This document shows, piece after piece, positions 1-9,288 of a stretch of DNA of 30,097 nucleotides. A program made the translations under genes and the position numbers. The DNA is taken from positions 2,092,700 to 2,122,796 of the forward strand of contig NW_006767438.1 in the NCBI RefSeq assembly GCF_000264995.1, in the 5' to 3' direction. This DNA is from Punctularia strigosozonata HHB-11173 SS5. Lineage: Eukaryota > Basidiomycota > Agaricomycetes > Corticiales > Punctulariaceae. Every line of letters starts with the position of its first letter. Within the stretch, counting starts at the first letter, position 1. The notes beneath the pieces were generated by a model. The model had not been told where the DNA came from, made no database searches, and worked only from the letters and a program-made list of their open reading frames with translations.

Positions 1-600
1 GGCGAGCACCGAGCGAAGCTCGGTGCGCCGTCTTGGGGAGAGGGAGCAGATATCGTAGCGCCGCGTCTATGTAGTTTTTCTCACGCCTCTTCCTTCCGGA
101 GCCTCACCGCGAGAGCGGGAGGCGTATCTGCATCAAATCCCACCCGCCCCATACCCTGATCTTTCGTGAAGTCTTTTCCGAGCAAACTTCAGGCGAGCCT
201 CCGGGCCCGCCTTCGGTTTGCGCCCAGAGGGGGCGGCCCTTGGGGGCCGCTTCCTTTCACCCAGAAAAGAAAGGGAAAGGCTGACCGTGAGATAACCCAT
301 CACAACTTTGTACCGTACGAAACAACAAGAGCACAATTGACCGAGGAGGAGGATGCAAAGCGATAACCTACGAGAGATTCTAACGTCTGGTTCCGCATCC
401 GAAGACGGTTTGTGTGCTTGGCTCTTCGCTGCATCAGACGGTCCCGCATGTGCATCGTTCTCGTCGTTGGAGGGCATGAATGCGGGGAAGGGTTGAGGGG
501 AGAGATTGCGTTCACCGTCAAGCTCCACCCTCAATACATTCTTCGACGCTTTTAATGGAAAAGGTTGCATAGCAGGTGACATAATCTCAGTAGGCGCTGC
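1..600. other. gene-free left edge with a short perfect hairpin
   Basis: No recognisable gene. Positions 6-26 form a perfect 9-bp stem (GCACCGAGC / GCTCGGTGC) around a GAA loop. A second weak inverted repeat lies around 100-125, and 195-255 is rich in G and C. A 149-codon open frame on the minus strand (133-582) has a low-complexity second half and matches no family I know, so I do not call it a gene. Confidence 0.5.
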
Positions 601-689
601 CGCAGAGAACGGAGATAAGTACTATATGGAAGTAAGTTGGTCGATTTTGGAAAGGGGTAGGTCCTGACGTACGTAAGGTGAACGTGCAC

Positions 690-1054
690 AGTGCCAGACC
701 GAGGCTGGCGAGTGTGTCAGTCCTGCGCTGAACAGCAAGATGCAAAAGCATGGAGCATGCGGTTCGAAAGGTTCGATATATCCCTGAACTTGTCAATCAG
801 GCTACTTGCTCCTTCTCTCGCCCGTGAGTCCGCAACCTTTGCCTCGTGTTCGCGACGAGAGCAAGCAGTGGTTCTGTCCAAGTTGTGAGCAGGAGATCGA
901 TAAGTACTTCACTTCGCTGAGAGACGTATCTGACTTGGTCTCTTCGCGGCTCATGGAAACCTGGAAGGATTACCTCGATTGGTCATTTTATATCGACCAT
1001 GGTTTGTGTACCGTGAAGCCTAGCTGCGCGTACGTTCAGCAATGTAGAAAGTAA
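690..1054 (+). pseudogene. fragment resembling the C-terminal part of a fungal F-box-type protein
   Basis: Two overlapping plus-strand frames carry protein-like segments. The first (691-888) has a CQSCAEQQ cysteine pair followed by an aromatic and arginine-rich stretch. The second (806-1054) reads PRVRDESKQWFCPSC followed by EQEIDKYFTSLRDV. This order (cysteine pair, then an RVRD-x-W segment, then a charged helix) recalls the tail of many Agaricomycete F-box proteins, though that is from memory of the family. The frame change in the middle, lack of a start and lack of an F-box indicate a broken remnant. A second, shorter relative of the RDESKQWFC segment lies at 7240-7400, so the fragment is repeated in the window. 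Confidence 0.3.
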
Positions 1055-1284
1055 GGAAGGTGAACGAGATGATATGTAATGCGGTGTTATCGTCGGGGTG
1101 ATATTTTACGGGAGGAACATGAGCTCACGTACCGTCACACGTCAGCGTCTAAGACCTTACGGAGAAAGAAATGTAATGGTGATCGTCCTTTTGCCTATTT
1201 CTTCGGGAAAAACATGTCGTATTCTCGACGATAAGCGGCCAGGGCTTGCAAGCTAGAGATTCATTTCACGGGCGTCCCTGATGT

Positions 1285-1530
1285 TTTCTAGTCCACGAGA
1301 TGAAATATGTTGACGTGCACACTGCGAATCAACTGTAGTGAAAGACGTGATCAGCGACCGTTTCCACCAGCTAGGATGGCCGTTCACTGACTGCGCGGCA
1401 TGTCACCAGAACGCGCGGTATCTCCTCCATGATCCAAATTGCGCGACAGAGGTCCTGCCGGAATCAGAGACAGGTCGGGTGCGTGCAGATCATCCTGCAA
1501 AAGTCCGTCGTATATCCTTGCTTTCAACGA
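1285..1530 (-). pseudogene. decayed second copy of the MTNYV-family gene
   Basis: On the minus strand this stretch is alignable by eye with the exon 2/exon 3 region of the gene at 1846-2637. Both share GCGCGACAGAG followed by TCCTGCC on the plus strand (1440s and 2140s) and then a common pattern of spaced matches, and both have a similar block further left (GTTGACGTGCACACTGCGAAT against GTTAACGTGCGTACTGTGAAT). No continuous reading frame survives, and exon 1 is not visible. It sits just downstream of the better-preserved copy in the same orientation, as expected for a tandem duplicate. Confidence 0.55.
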
Positions 1531-1845
1531 CGTCCGTTAGCGCGCCCTTCTCCTGTTGCTCTCCAATACGCAGGTGCTGCGCGGCGTGCGCCCGGAGTTG
1601 CCATCGACACCCGGCGTGACACGGAGACTAATCATGTATCCACCAGCACTGCGATGTATCATAATCAACGCCTCTCGCGGTCACACAGCCAAGTTCCGAC
1701 TTATCGATGAGAGTGAGCATGTACGTGGGCGGATATTCTACAAGCACAGAATTTGAGACGTAGAGGTTCAGGTATCGCTGTAACATGGGGAGCAACATCA
1801 CGAGGAAAACAATCGATAGCACGAGCCCTAAATGACGGCGCAGGC

Positions 1846-2637
1846 CTACCTCACCTTGCGGAGGAGATGCTGCAATAAAGTGTCCCTCAATGCGACGTCC
1901 AAAGGAAAGAACCTATGATGGCGGTAGCAATACTTGGAAAGATCGCTGACAGTGGGAAATTGCTGGACCGGCGTCCCCACTAGCTTGTAATCGACGAGGT
2001 CCTGGATGTTAACGTGCGTACTGTGAATGAGCTACCGTGAGGACCGGGTCAGCAACGGGAAAAAGCAGACCGCCTGCGTCTGGCTCACTTCTTGGCAAGA
2101 TAATAGATCGTCCGGTATTTCTTGTTCGTCGATACCGATGGCGCGACAGAGCTCCTGCCACGATTCCAGACAGTTGGGGTCTGTGCCGAATAACTTACCG
2201 AAATCTTGACGGTAGGCCCCCTGGAACTTCCATCTTTCAGCCTTGAAACGATCCTTGCCCCAGTTCTGCTCCTGCGAAAGCTTATAAAACGCTTCGACGT
2301 AGTTCGTCATGGGGACACTTCGGCTCTCGGGCAAGTCCTTGAAATATTGCTGCACCTGGCTGAGCGATGGTCCGTTCCACTTTTGCTTGATAGCAAGGAG
2401 ACGCGGATTCTGCAATCGTTTGCGTAAGGGTAGAGTCGACGCTGCACGAGATTAGTTTACCTTAGCTACGGGCGGTTGCGCAGTTGCAGCAGAACGTGGT
2501 TTGATGTCGTAAGTCGTGGTGTCAGGGAGAATCTCAATGTCCGAGTCTGAATCAGAATCGGAACCAGTAGCTGAATGAGTCCTAGAGAGTTTCAGTGATG
2601 GGATAATCTGGACGCAGTCGGAGTCGGAGAAGTCCAA
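1846..2637 (-). CDS. lineage-specific protein with MTNYV motif (function unknown), start codon missing
   Basis: Three exons can be read on the minus strand: 2637-2461, 2409-2089 and 2031-1846, joined by introns of 51 and 57 bp (donors GTAAAC and GTGAGC), all phase 0, giving about 227 residues. The N-terminal exon is acidic with an (SD)n-IEILPD segment. Exon 2 holds the conserved core, with WNGPSLSQVQQYFKDLP, VPMTNYVEAFYKLSQE and LESWQELCRAIGID. Exon 3 holds THVNIQDLVDY and RFFPLDVALRDTLLQHLLRK. I recall the core as a widespread Agaricomycete family with no known role. No in-frame ATG exists: the frame is closed by TGA at 2640-2638, and the only upstream coding sequence is the calpain-like frame, one base out of register. 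It may be a chimera with that gene or have lost its start. Confidence 0.6.
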
Positions 2638-4708
2638 TCATAAGGACCCTCGAGACCTTGATAATACCTCGTTTCCAGTTGCGAGAGAACAAAAATCGAA
2701 GGGGTTTTGCCATCGACCTTCACAGTGACTGTCTATAGATTAGCCGACACCATTGATAGCAAGCGGAGCAAGGCCGTACAGGATACATCGCCGAACTTCC
2801 ATGCCGCTGGTGGAAGCTGTCAGATTCAACTTGGCGCAAAGCGAGCACCGAGAGGATGCCTGCCTGGGAACGGACGTGCGTAGACTTCGAGCCATTGCGA
2901 GCTCAAGCCCCACGAGGAATCAAAGAGCCTCGTCTTGTCGAGCCTCGTGAAGGTGGTCAGGAACTCGGGGTCTACGATAGAGCAAGGGTATCAGCTACAC
3001 GGTGCAAGTGGCCAGCAGCTAGTCACGTACATTCCATTAGGAATTCTCCGTCATCGCCAAACTTGTGGTTCAGATCATCTAGCGCCATCAACCACTTTTT
3101 GGTCCATTCCTTCGATCCGTCGCTCCACTTGCCGGACCACTCGCGCTCGCCCCAGGGATTCCGGACTTTAACGAATCGCTTACCTGAACGATGGCGGTTG
3201 GCGTCAGCATCCCTTCAGCTCCAAGTGAACTTGTTTCAGTCACCGTTATGTTCAACTACAGATAGAACAGAGTACGCATGATCTAAACAAAAAGGCGGAA
3301 ATTTCGTCACAGAGAACGCGGGATGATTACTTCTGAGCAACTCACTCGTTCGAATGCCTGGATAAAACAGTGAAACGGTTCTCAGTCAGAAATATTCTTC
3401 AACTGATACCTGCTGCCTACCTTTCACGAAGTCTCGCGAGCCTGCTTTATTTTGCATTATGTAACACGAGAACAACATATCGCGGTTAGCTCGCGTCAGC
3501 TGGTCGTTCCACAGCCTGTCCGGATCGAGAATATCCGCCATTTGCATCGTTGTGGAAACGCCCCTGAGCATCGTTGCGTCAATCACGACGTGCAGAGCTC
3601 ATACGAATGTGAACTCACCCCGTCATGTCCTCAATGGCACAAGAGCAGTATCCGCCTGCAAGGGCCTTGTAATCTCCGAACAGCTTCGCGTATGCCTTTT
3701 CGAAGAGGGGGCTATGGAGAGCTCTTAGAACGCAGTTCAAACGAGCGTTGAGCAGCTTACACCCATGTCTCGGTTTCCGTAAGAGAAGAGGCAAAGTACA
3801 GAGTTCTGCGCCCACGCTTTTCGGGCCGCTTACCCAGTTCCTGGAGAGAGAAACGGTTCAATGTTGCCCATCGTCAGAGTGAATGACCGACTGGGGCATT
3901 CACGGCCGTCTCCAGATCCTCGAGTCTCGTGTAGTTCGTGAAGAGAAGACTGAGAATCGACGATCAGATCCAGGAAAGTCAGTGCACGTATGTATTTCGC
4001 GCGCACTCGTCAATGATTACATCCGTCCAGCCCGATTCGTTGTGGAAAACGAAACCGTACACGCCGACTTGCCCATCGCGCTAAGGATCCGTCAGATCGT
4101 CGTTCCAGACGTAGCAACGCAGAGTGGGATCATACCGCGACGCATATCCTGTCGATCAGTTTCGGAACTGTCGCAACCGTGGCGACGGCAGACAGGAACC
4201 AGCAGTCTCCTAGCGCGCCTTGGCTTATATCTCCAGAAGAGGCGCCGTCAATAAAGAACTCGGGTTTCTCGAATATCTGATAGGGGCGCATCACTTCTCC
4301 GGGGGACAGATCGTCGGAATCAGAAGGCGCTAGACCGTTGAGACATCGGTCTCTATCTTCTTCAAGGTCGAACTCGATGTCCCTTGTATGGTGTGAGCGA
4401 CGTGAATGGAAGCATAAAGCCCATGGTGCTCACCTGAACCTCTGGTTCTGCGATCTGAGACGAGCAAAGGTCATGAGACACGAAGGTTAAGAGGTTACGC
4501 TGTATCACTCACCGGCATTCTTCCGCGATATTCAACACCTTCTCCTTACATCATTCGATTGCTTTCTCGAGCTCCTCCTCCACAAAAAGGCCCTACGACC
4601 ACTTGGTATGATGTTCGCGTACCTTCACGTCATCAACGTTACTCTCACCGCCTTTTCGGCCTTCTGTTCATACTCTCGAGACCATCCGCCTTGAAAGAGG
4701 CGCAGCAT
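2592..4708 (-). pseudogene. calpain-like cysteine protease (peptidase family C2), catalytic core intact but with an in-frame stop
   Basis: Exons read on the minus strand: 4708-4649, 4592-4513, 4454-4434, 4382-4136, 4080-4007, 3949-3904, 3840-3761, 3711-3619, 3563-3421, 3357-3346 (12 nt), 3282-3244, 3183-3031, 2971-2876, 2806-2780 and 2728-2592. All splice phases agree. The core shows the calpain triad: Cys in QGALGDCWFLSA, His in GIRTNHAYSVL, Asn in FVKVRNPWGE, plus FEKAYAKLFGDY, GGVSTTMQMADILD, WSDGSKEWT and LLFDSSW-like RLFDSSWGLSSQWL. A domain III start (PSIFVLSQLETRYYQGLEG) follows and then breaks off. Calpains are intracellular cysteine proteases; C2 family members in fungi are often not calcium dependent. 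One TGA (4553-4551) interrupts the exon at 4592-4513, before the catalytic domain. The C-terminus is truncated where the MTNYV gene begins in another frame. An ATG exists at 4708, but further 5' exons are possible. It is either a recent pseudogene or has an unmodelled N-terminus. Confidence 0.78.
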
Positions 4709-4709
4709 G

Positions 4710-5670
4710 TCGATATAGCTAGTTCAAGCAACGTCCGAGGAGAACGATATTCGATGCTATGTCTTTCACGGCTTCGACCAAACCCTCACTTTAAGCATCT
4801 TGTCCTCCGATCCATGCGGAAAACATGGCAATCGCGTGGCTCCGACGGCAACGCGGATCAGCGTTGCCGTGCGATAGGCGCCCATGAGGGCTTGGACGAG
4901 GAGAGTCGATAGATGTCCATGAAACCCGTCGACGAAACCGGAATTCTATTCGCGTGTACCGGCACGAGGGCACCCCCACGATGAGGGCGAGTTTCCAGTA
5001 AAGGAATTATGCAATCTCCCGTGTTGCACGATACACAGCGCGGGGGGCGCTTATCGTACTGCGGGGATGGCGTTGTCCGCGCCTCATTGTTGAAGATCCA
5101 ATTATCCTCGATAAATGGACAATGCAGTAAAACTCCTGAAGATCGATTGAGCCTGGGCCTATGCGTTATGTAGCAAGAAGGCATCATCTACATACCGTAA
5201 GCGTGCACGTCCCTAATTCTGACGATGTCATGTGTTGTATACGTGAAGGGCGTATTCCTATCGAAGTGGGGAAGATGGCCATCGACCTCCCGTCTAGTGC
5301 GCGAGGTGACTCGAGAGAGCCGAGAGAGCCCGAGTTGGCCGATCCGGCATGCTGCAGCCAAGTTGTTATCGAAGGCTGCGGTCAGAATCATGTATGGGAG
5401 AGGGATGCAAATGACCAGGGTCGGTGGGAGCGTTGGTGTCGAGGAAGATAGGTCCGGCCCCTCCTTTGTCTGCTCGCCGCTCGCTGACACCGACGAATAG
5501 ATGAGCGACGAATAGCGGGGTACATTGCACATATGGCACAAGTACATAGCACGAGCTTCGCGCTCTACAAACGTCCATGGCACAACGCCACGCGCTTGAA
5601 CATTGCATGCCGGCAGTCCATACCACGAGCAATGTCGACGAACGCCCGCAAGTCCGCACTTCGCTGGCAT
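4710..5670. other. intergenic stretch with a duplicated block
   Basis: I see no supportable gene. The open frames on both strands here overlap one another and show no family motif. The part from about 5449 to 5640 (beginning TTGTCTGCTCGCCG, then a TTGCACATA ... AAGTACA run) resembles 11577-11715 on the same strand, so it belongs to the duplicated material that also contains the PPELFLGIPL genes. Confidence 0.45.
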
Positions 5671-5673
5671 ACG

Positions 5674-6354
5674 TCATGCAAACATGGTCAGGTACCATTT
5701 AGGATCTTCCTTGAAACCGAGCTCTGTTCGTATTTCTGCTATCTTCTCCGCAGTCGGTCGCTTGTCGAGCGGATCCCGGTTCGAGCAGAGGGAAAAGATA
5801 GGAACAAACGGCATCTTGGGGTCCGGATGACCATAGCCGGTCTGAAATGTGAGGTTCGGCCACAGGTATTCCCGAATGTCGTCGTACACCTGTAACGTCG
5901 TAGAGTCGATGTTGACGACAGTGTCCGACGTCACTGCCTCCGGAGGCACCCAGCCTAGCGGACCCATAGTCCGCCGATCTGCGTAGGCGGAAAGCTCGTA
6001 CTTTTTCGCGTAGTCGAGTATCATGCGGGTGTCTAGAGGTATGCCGAGGAATAACTCTGGCGGAGTGGGCCGTTCAGTGCCGGAGCTCGCATCGAGCTCC
6101 TGGGGTAGGTGGTCAAGGGGTTTGAATGTCGAAAGGATTGCCACATCATCCTGAGCCCAAGTCGGTTATTAGTAGAGCTCAAGGTATGACACGATGGCAC
6201 CTACTACGCCTTGTTGCTCACATTCCGGAAGCATGAGGAACTGATACCAAGGCGAATTGGTGATTGGAGACTGGCTGCCGACGGCAGCAGCAGCAGCAGA
6301 GTCGCTCTGAGTCTTGTCGGGGAGAGTCGCAGGAGTGAGATCTTGGGTAGTCAT
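5674..6354 (-). CDS. PPELFLGIPL-family orphan protein, copy 1
   Basis: Two exons, 6354-6205 and 6150-5674, with a 54-bp intron (donor GTAGGT, acceptor CTCAG, internal CTACTAAT branch-like site) give 208 residues starting at a true ATG. Exon 1 (MTTQDLTPATL onwards) has an alanine run and the family motif SPWYQFLMLPE. Exon 2 carries the motifs in order: PPELFLGIPLD, DYAKKYEL, LGWVPPEAVTSD, GYGHPDPK, LCSNRDPLDKRPTAEKIAEIRTELG and a WYL terminus. There is no signal peptide, membrane segment or known catalytic motif. Paralogues lie at 8239-8926 and 11956-12664, and a ruined one at 10945-11520. An exon end at 6208 (donor GTAGTA) is also possible. The start faces a decayed copy of the mitochondrial-protein gene on the other strand. 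Function unknown; probably a basidiomycete-restricted family. Confidence 0.72.
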
Positions 6355-6460
6355 GTCAGCAGTTTGACAAGGTAGAGGTATTGGAATGTCTATTGTCTTG
6401 GTGGAGGACGAGCGCCATAAGTACGCCTCGCGTGAGGTTGGTTGGAGAGAAGTCGATCAC

Positions 6461-7190
6461 ACCGATTCACACGATCTCGCTGCGTTCAGCGCACTCTCCA
6501 CGCTACGGCTGTCGGTGCATCGCGCGACGCGCGCATCTGCTCAAATCTTCGGGGGACCGTTACTCATGGCGGTGTCAGTATATAGCCCGCAAGCGCAATG
6601 CGCTGGCAGTAGCTCAAGGGTTCGGCTACGATCTATGTGGCGCCTCCGCTGAAGACGAGATTTTCCCTTTGCGTTTGTCGGGTTGGGCGCACCTGCGACC
6701 ACATCATCAGCCACGTCGTCCACGACCACATCTCAAACTTCAAACGACCGGTGCGCTGGAAAGCCGACTGAACGCGAGACTCGAGCTCGATGGGCTACGT
6801 TGCGTAGCATGTCGGGCGCGATCCTACCGTCCCGGATGCGACAAGCGCCGTGCGCAACAAAGTTTTACCAACCTCTCCGACATGGCGCAGACCCCGATCG
6901 AGCTCGAGAAAGCACCAGCTGCAGGCGTGAGAGGGCGAGAACTTCGTTCGTGAGTAATCACCTGTGCACCTCATTCGTCCTCATCTCCTCGGCCATACAC
7001 CTGATCCCTGACGCACTGATTACTAATGAATGTTTCTTTGTTTCTTTCCTTGCATCGGTTTCTGCCGAAAATCTGGCTGCCCGCTCGCTCGCCATCAGTA
7101 TCTTCCTCGACTGCCCATGCCACGACATTTCCCCTATCTTTCGCTCCATACCCGTTCCCGCCACGACCGCCTTGATAATGGCCCACCATT
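6461..7190 (+). pseudogene. decayed copy A of the mitochondrial (Mtf2-like?) gene
   Basis: This aligns by eye with the intact gene at 13040-14263. It starts within the transit-peptide exon (CTACGGCTGTCGGTGCATCGCGC against TTACGGCTGTTGGTGCGTCGCGC), keeps intron 1, and then has exon 2 relatives of the DLFGAAAEDE, REPPVQDATSTVRN and MAQTPQELEK regions, an intron 2 beginning GTGAGT at about 6952, and the start of exon 3 up to a PVPATTALIMA segment (7156-7190). The N-terminal ATG is gone and the frame is broken several times, so no product is expected. The 3' half of exon 3 is missing. Confidence 0.7.
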
Positions 7191-7239
7191 AACGTTTCTT
7201 CGCACACCCGGCTAGCAGGAAACACCGTGTTCGCATGTG

Positions 7240-7400
7240 TGGATAGTCGAGGCGGGCCGATACCTCTGGGATTACTGCTTGCTCCGAACGCGAAACGGGG
7301 CGCGACCCTACCCCTGTGCGACGAGAGGAAGCAGTGGTTCTGTCTAACTTGGGAGGAGATCTACGACTGAGGTTGCATGACCATAGCCTGGCTGTAGACG
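7240..7400 (+). pseudogene. small relative of the F-box-like fragment
   Basis: The segment around 7315-7372 reads CDERKQWFCLTWEEIYD and then a stop. This matches RDESKQWFCPSCEQEIDKY at about 845-905, including the surrounding bases (GCGACGAGAG, AAGCAGTGGTTCTGTC). Nothing longer is preserved. It lies between decayed copies A and B of the mitochondrial-protein gene. Confidence 0.4.
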
Positions 7401-7547
7401 TCACGAAGGAGTACATTAACTCAAAAACGAACATGTGAGATGTTGTTCTTACCGAACGCACGCGGCCAGATACCACTTGGTGTCCTTTTAAAGTCCGAAT
7501 TCGCAGTTCGATGTGGCAGGTGCGAGTTCACCCCGGCGACCTTTACG

Positions 7548-8060
7548 ATGGCCTCGTATATTCGTTACTCGCTCTCGACAACTCGCCCATGCGGCGCTTG
7601 GCTTATGATGACTCTCGCAAATGTCCCTCAGCGCCGCGCTGTCCACGCCACGGCTATCGGTAAATAGCCGGCAACTGCAAGTCGGCAGCAGCTCAAGGGC
7701 TCGAACGATTCCGCCGCTGAAGGCAGTGGCTCCCTTGTGCGTTGGTCGGGTCGGGCGCACTTTCAGCCACCACTTCATCGCCCGTGTCGTCTACGTCCAC
7801 ATCCTAAGGGTCAAGCGGCCGACGCGCTGGCAAGCCAACGGAACGTGAGATTTGGCTTCATTGGGCTGTACGAGCATGTCGTGCAGCGTATCGGGCGCGA
7901 GCCTCCCATCCAGGGTGCAACGAGCGCCGTGCGCAATACAGTGCTCATCAACCTATTCGGCATGGCACAGTCCTCGGGGGAGCTTGAGAATCTCATCGAG
8001 CTCTTCGCATCGTTCTGGACGTGAATGTGCGAGCTGCACGCGCAAGAGGCAAGAATCAAA
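7548..8060 (+). pseudogene. decayed copy B of the mitochondrial (Mtf2-like?) gene, transit peptide still readable
   Basis: An ATG at 7548 opens MASYIRYSLSTTRPCGAWL and continues to VHATAI, clearly the same presequence as the intact copy (MASYLSRSLAITRPCGARL). At the place of intron 1 only about eight bases (GTAAATAG) remain, giving a stop. Exon 2 relatives follow in another frame: LYEHVVQRIGREPPIQ, ATSAVRNTVLINLFGMAQ and ELENLIELFASFWT, ending in TGA at 8022-8024. Intron 2 and exon 3 are absent. It is convergent with the intact orphan gene copy 2. Confidence 0.72.
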
Positions 8061-8238
8061 GTCTCCGTTGCTAACGATTACGCCGATGTAGATATACGCG
8101 TGTCAGATAGCGAGAAAGCATGGAGATGTGGAGGCCGTGCTGAGCCTCTTCAATGGCAACTGCGATTCAAAATATCAGTTCCGTGTGCAAAAAGAGAAAT
8201 CGGAGAAGCGCTCAACTGCAATAACATTTGGTCTTTGA

Positions 8239-8926
8239 TCAGGCGTCCATAGATAAATACCACATAATATCGTCCAACCCGAGCTCCTTTCGTAGCTCAG
8301 CGATTTGCTCCGCTGTCGGACGCTGGTCGAGCGGGTCGAAGTTGGAGCAAAATACCCATAAAGGCATACACGAGGTCCGGGGATCAGGATTGCCATAGCC
8401 AAGATCTAAGCGAACATGCTGCCACAGGCACGCCTTTATGTCCTTGAACACATAATCGGATGTGGCGTCAAGGCTGATTAGAAGATCTGGGGTGACTTCG
8501 TGGCGAGGCTTCCAGCCCACAAGATCCAGCGTCTCTCCGTTGATATAAGCAAGTAGATCGTACTTGGAAGCGTAGTCGGCGATGAAGTCCTCGTCGAGCG
8601 GTATGCCAAGAAACAACTCCGGGGGATTCGACTTCGGGGTGTCTGAATGAGGGTCGAGCTGCGGTGGTAGTTGGCTGAACGGCTCAAATGTCGACAAGAT
8701 TTCCGACTTCTGTAAGAATAACGAAATCAGCGTCAGGCATAATTTCACGTCAGAAGTTGCGTACATCGCCCCTCCGCTCTTGTTCTGGTAGGGTGAGGTA
8801 CTGGTACCAAGGAGAATCCAGAACAGCAGGCTCGTGCCTTGGGCCGGTGCGTTTCGGTAGCCGAACTAATAGCCCACCGAATGGTTCTTGAGAATTACCG
8901 TCGTCATCGTAAACTGCCAGCGACAT
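8239..8926 (-). CDS. PPELFLGIPL-family orphan protein, copy 2
   Basis: Exons 8926-8765 and 8709-8239, with a 55-bp intron (donor GTACGC, acceptor TTACAG), phase 0, give 210 residues. I chose the ATG at 8926 (MSLAVYDDDGNSQEP) because it is in frame with exon 1 and matches the QEP segment of copy 3; an ATG at 8910-8908 is out of frame. Motifs: EPAVLDSPWYQYLTLPEQE, NPPELFLGIPLDEDF, DYASKYDLLAYI, GWKPRHEVTPDLL, LGYGNPDPR, LWVFCSNFDPLDQRPTAEQI and LGLDDIMWYLSM. The frame is open throughout, so it may be functional. Its 5' end faces decayed copy C of the mitochondrial gene about 125 bp away. Function unknown. Confidence 0.75.
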
Positions 8927-9050
8927 GGCGATTTGCGATTGTAATTCTGGTCAGGAATGGGACTGCAGCTCGCGCAAAACGAGGCACTGGCGTGGGAATA
9001 GGTCGTACACGCGAATTCGCAGGTTCGATGCGGCCGGTGACCTCTCTACG

Positions 9051-9261
9051 ATGGCCTCGTAAATTTCTTGCTCGCTCTCGATGACTCGCGAACGCGGCGC
9101 TTGACTGAGGACGAGTCTCCCGAAAGGTGCTCAGCGCTGCGCTGTCTACGCCACGGCTATCGGCATATAGCGCGAAAGCGCGAGTTGCCGGCAACAGCTC
9201 AATGGCTCGAACAACCCCCGCCGCTGAAGGCAGTGGTTCCCTTTTGCGCTTGGTCAAATTA
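9051..9261 (+). pseudogene. decayed copy C of the mitochondrial gene, 5' part, interrupted by the inverted-repeat element
   Basis: It begins ATGGCCTCG and then TAA, so the presequence is stopped at codon 4, but the DNA continues to match the intact copy. Like copy B, intron 1 is reduced to a few bases (GCATATAG). The exon 2 match runs to about 9259 and stops at the TA that flanks the inserted element. The homology resumes at 10439 on the far side, so 9051-9261 and 10439-10803 were one copy before insertion. Confidence 0.7.
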
Positions 9262-9288
9262 GGAGGCCTCAAAGTTGGCGATTATGGG
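9262..9288 (+). repeat. left terminal inverted repeat
   Basis: 27 bp, pairing with 10410-10436 with one mismatch. Preceded by TA at 9260-9261. Confidence 0.88.

Noticed and set aside
133-582. 149-codon minus-strand frame at the left edge
   Set aside because: No family motif, no splice context and a low-complexity second half; not enough to call a gene.
8908-8910. Start of orphan copy 2 at MTTVILKNHSVGY
   Set aside because: That ATG is in the wrong frame and meets a stop after 13 codons; the ATG at 8926-8924 gives a continuous frame matching copy 3.
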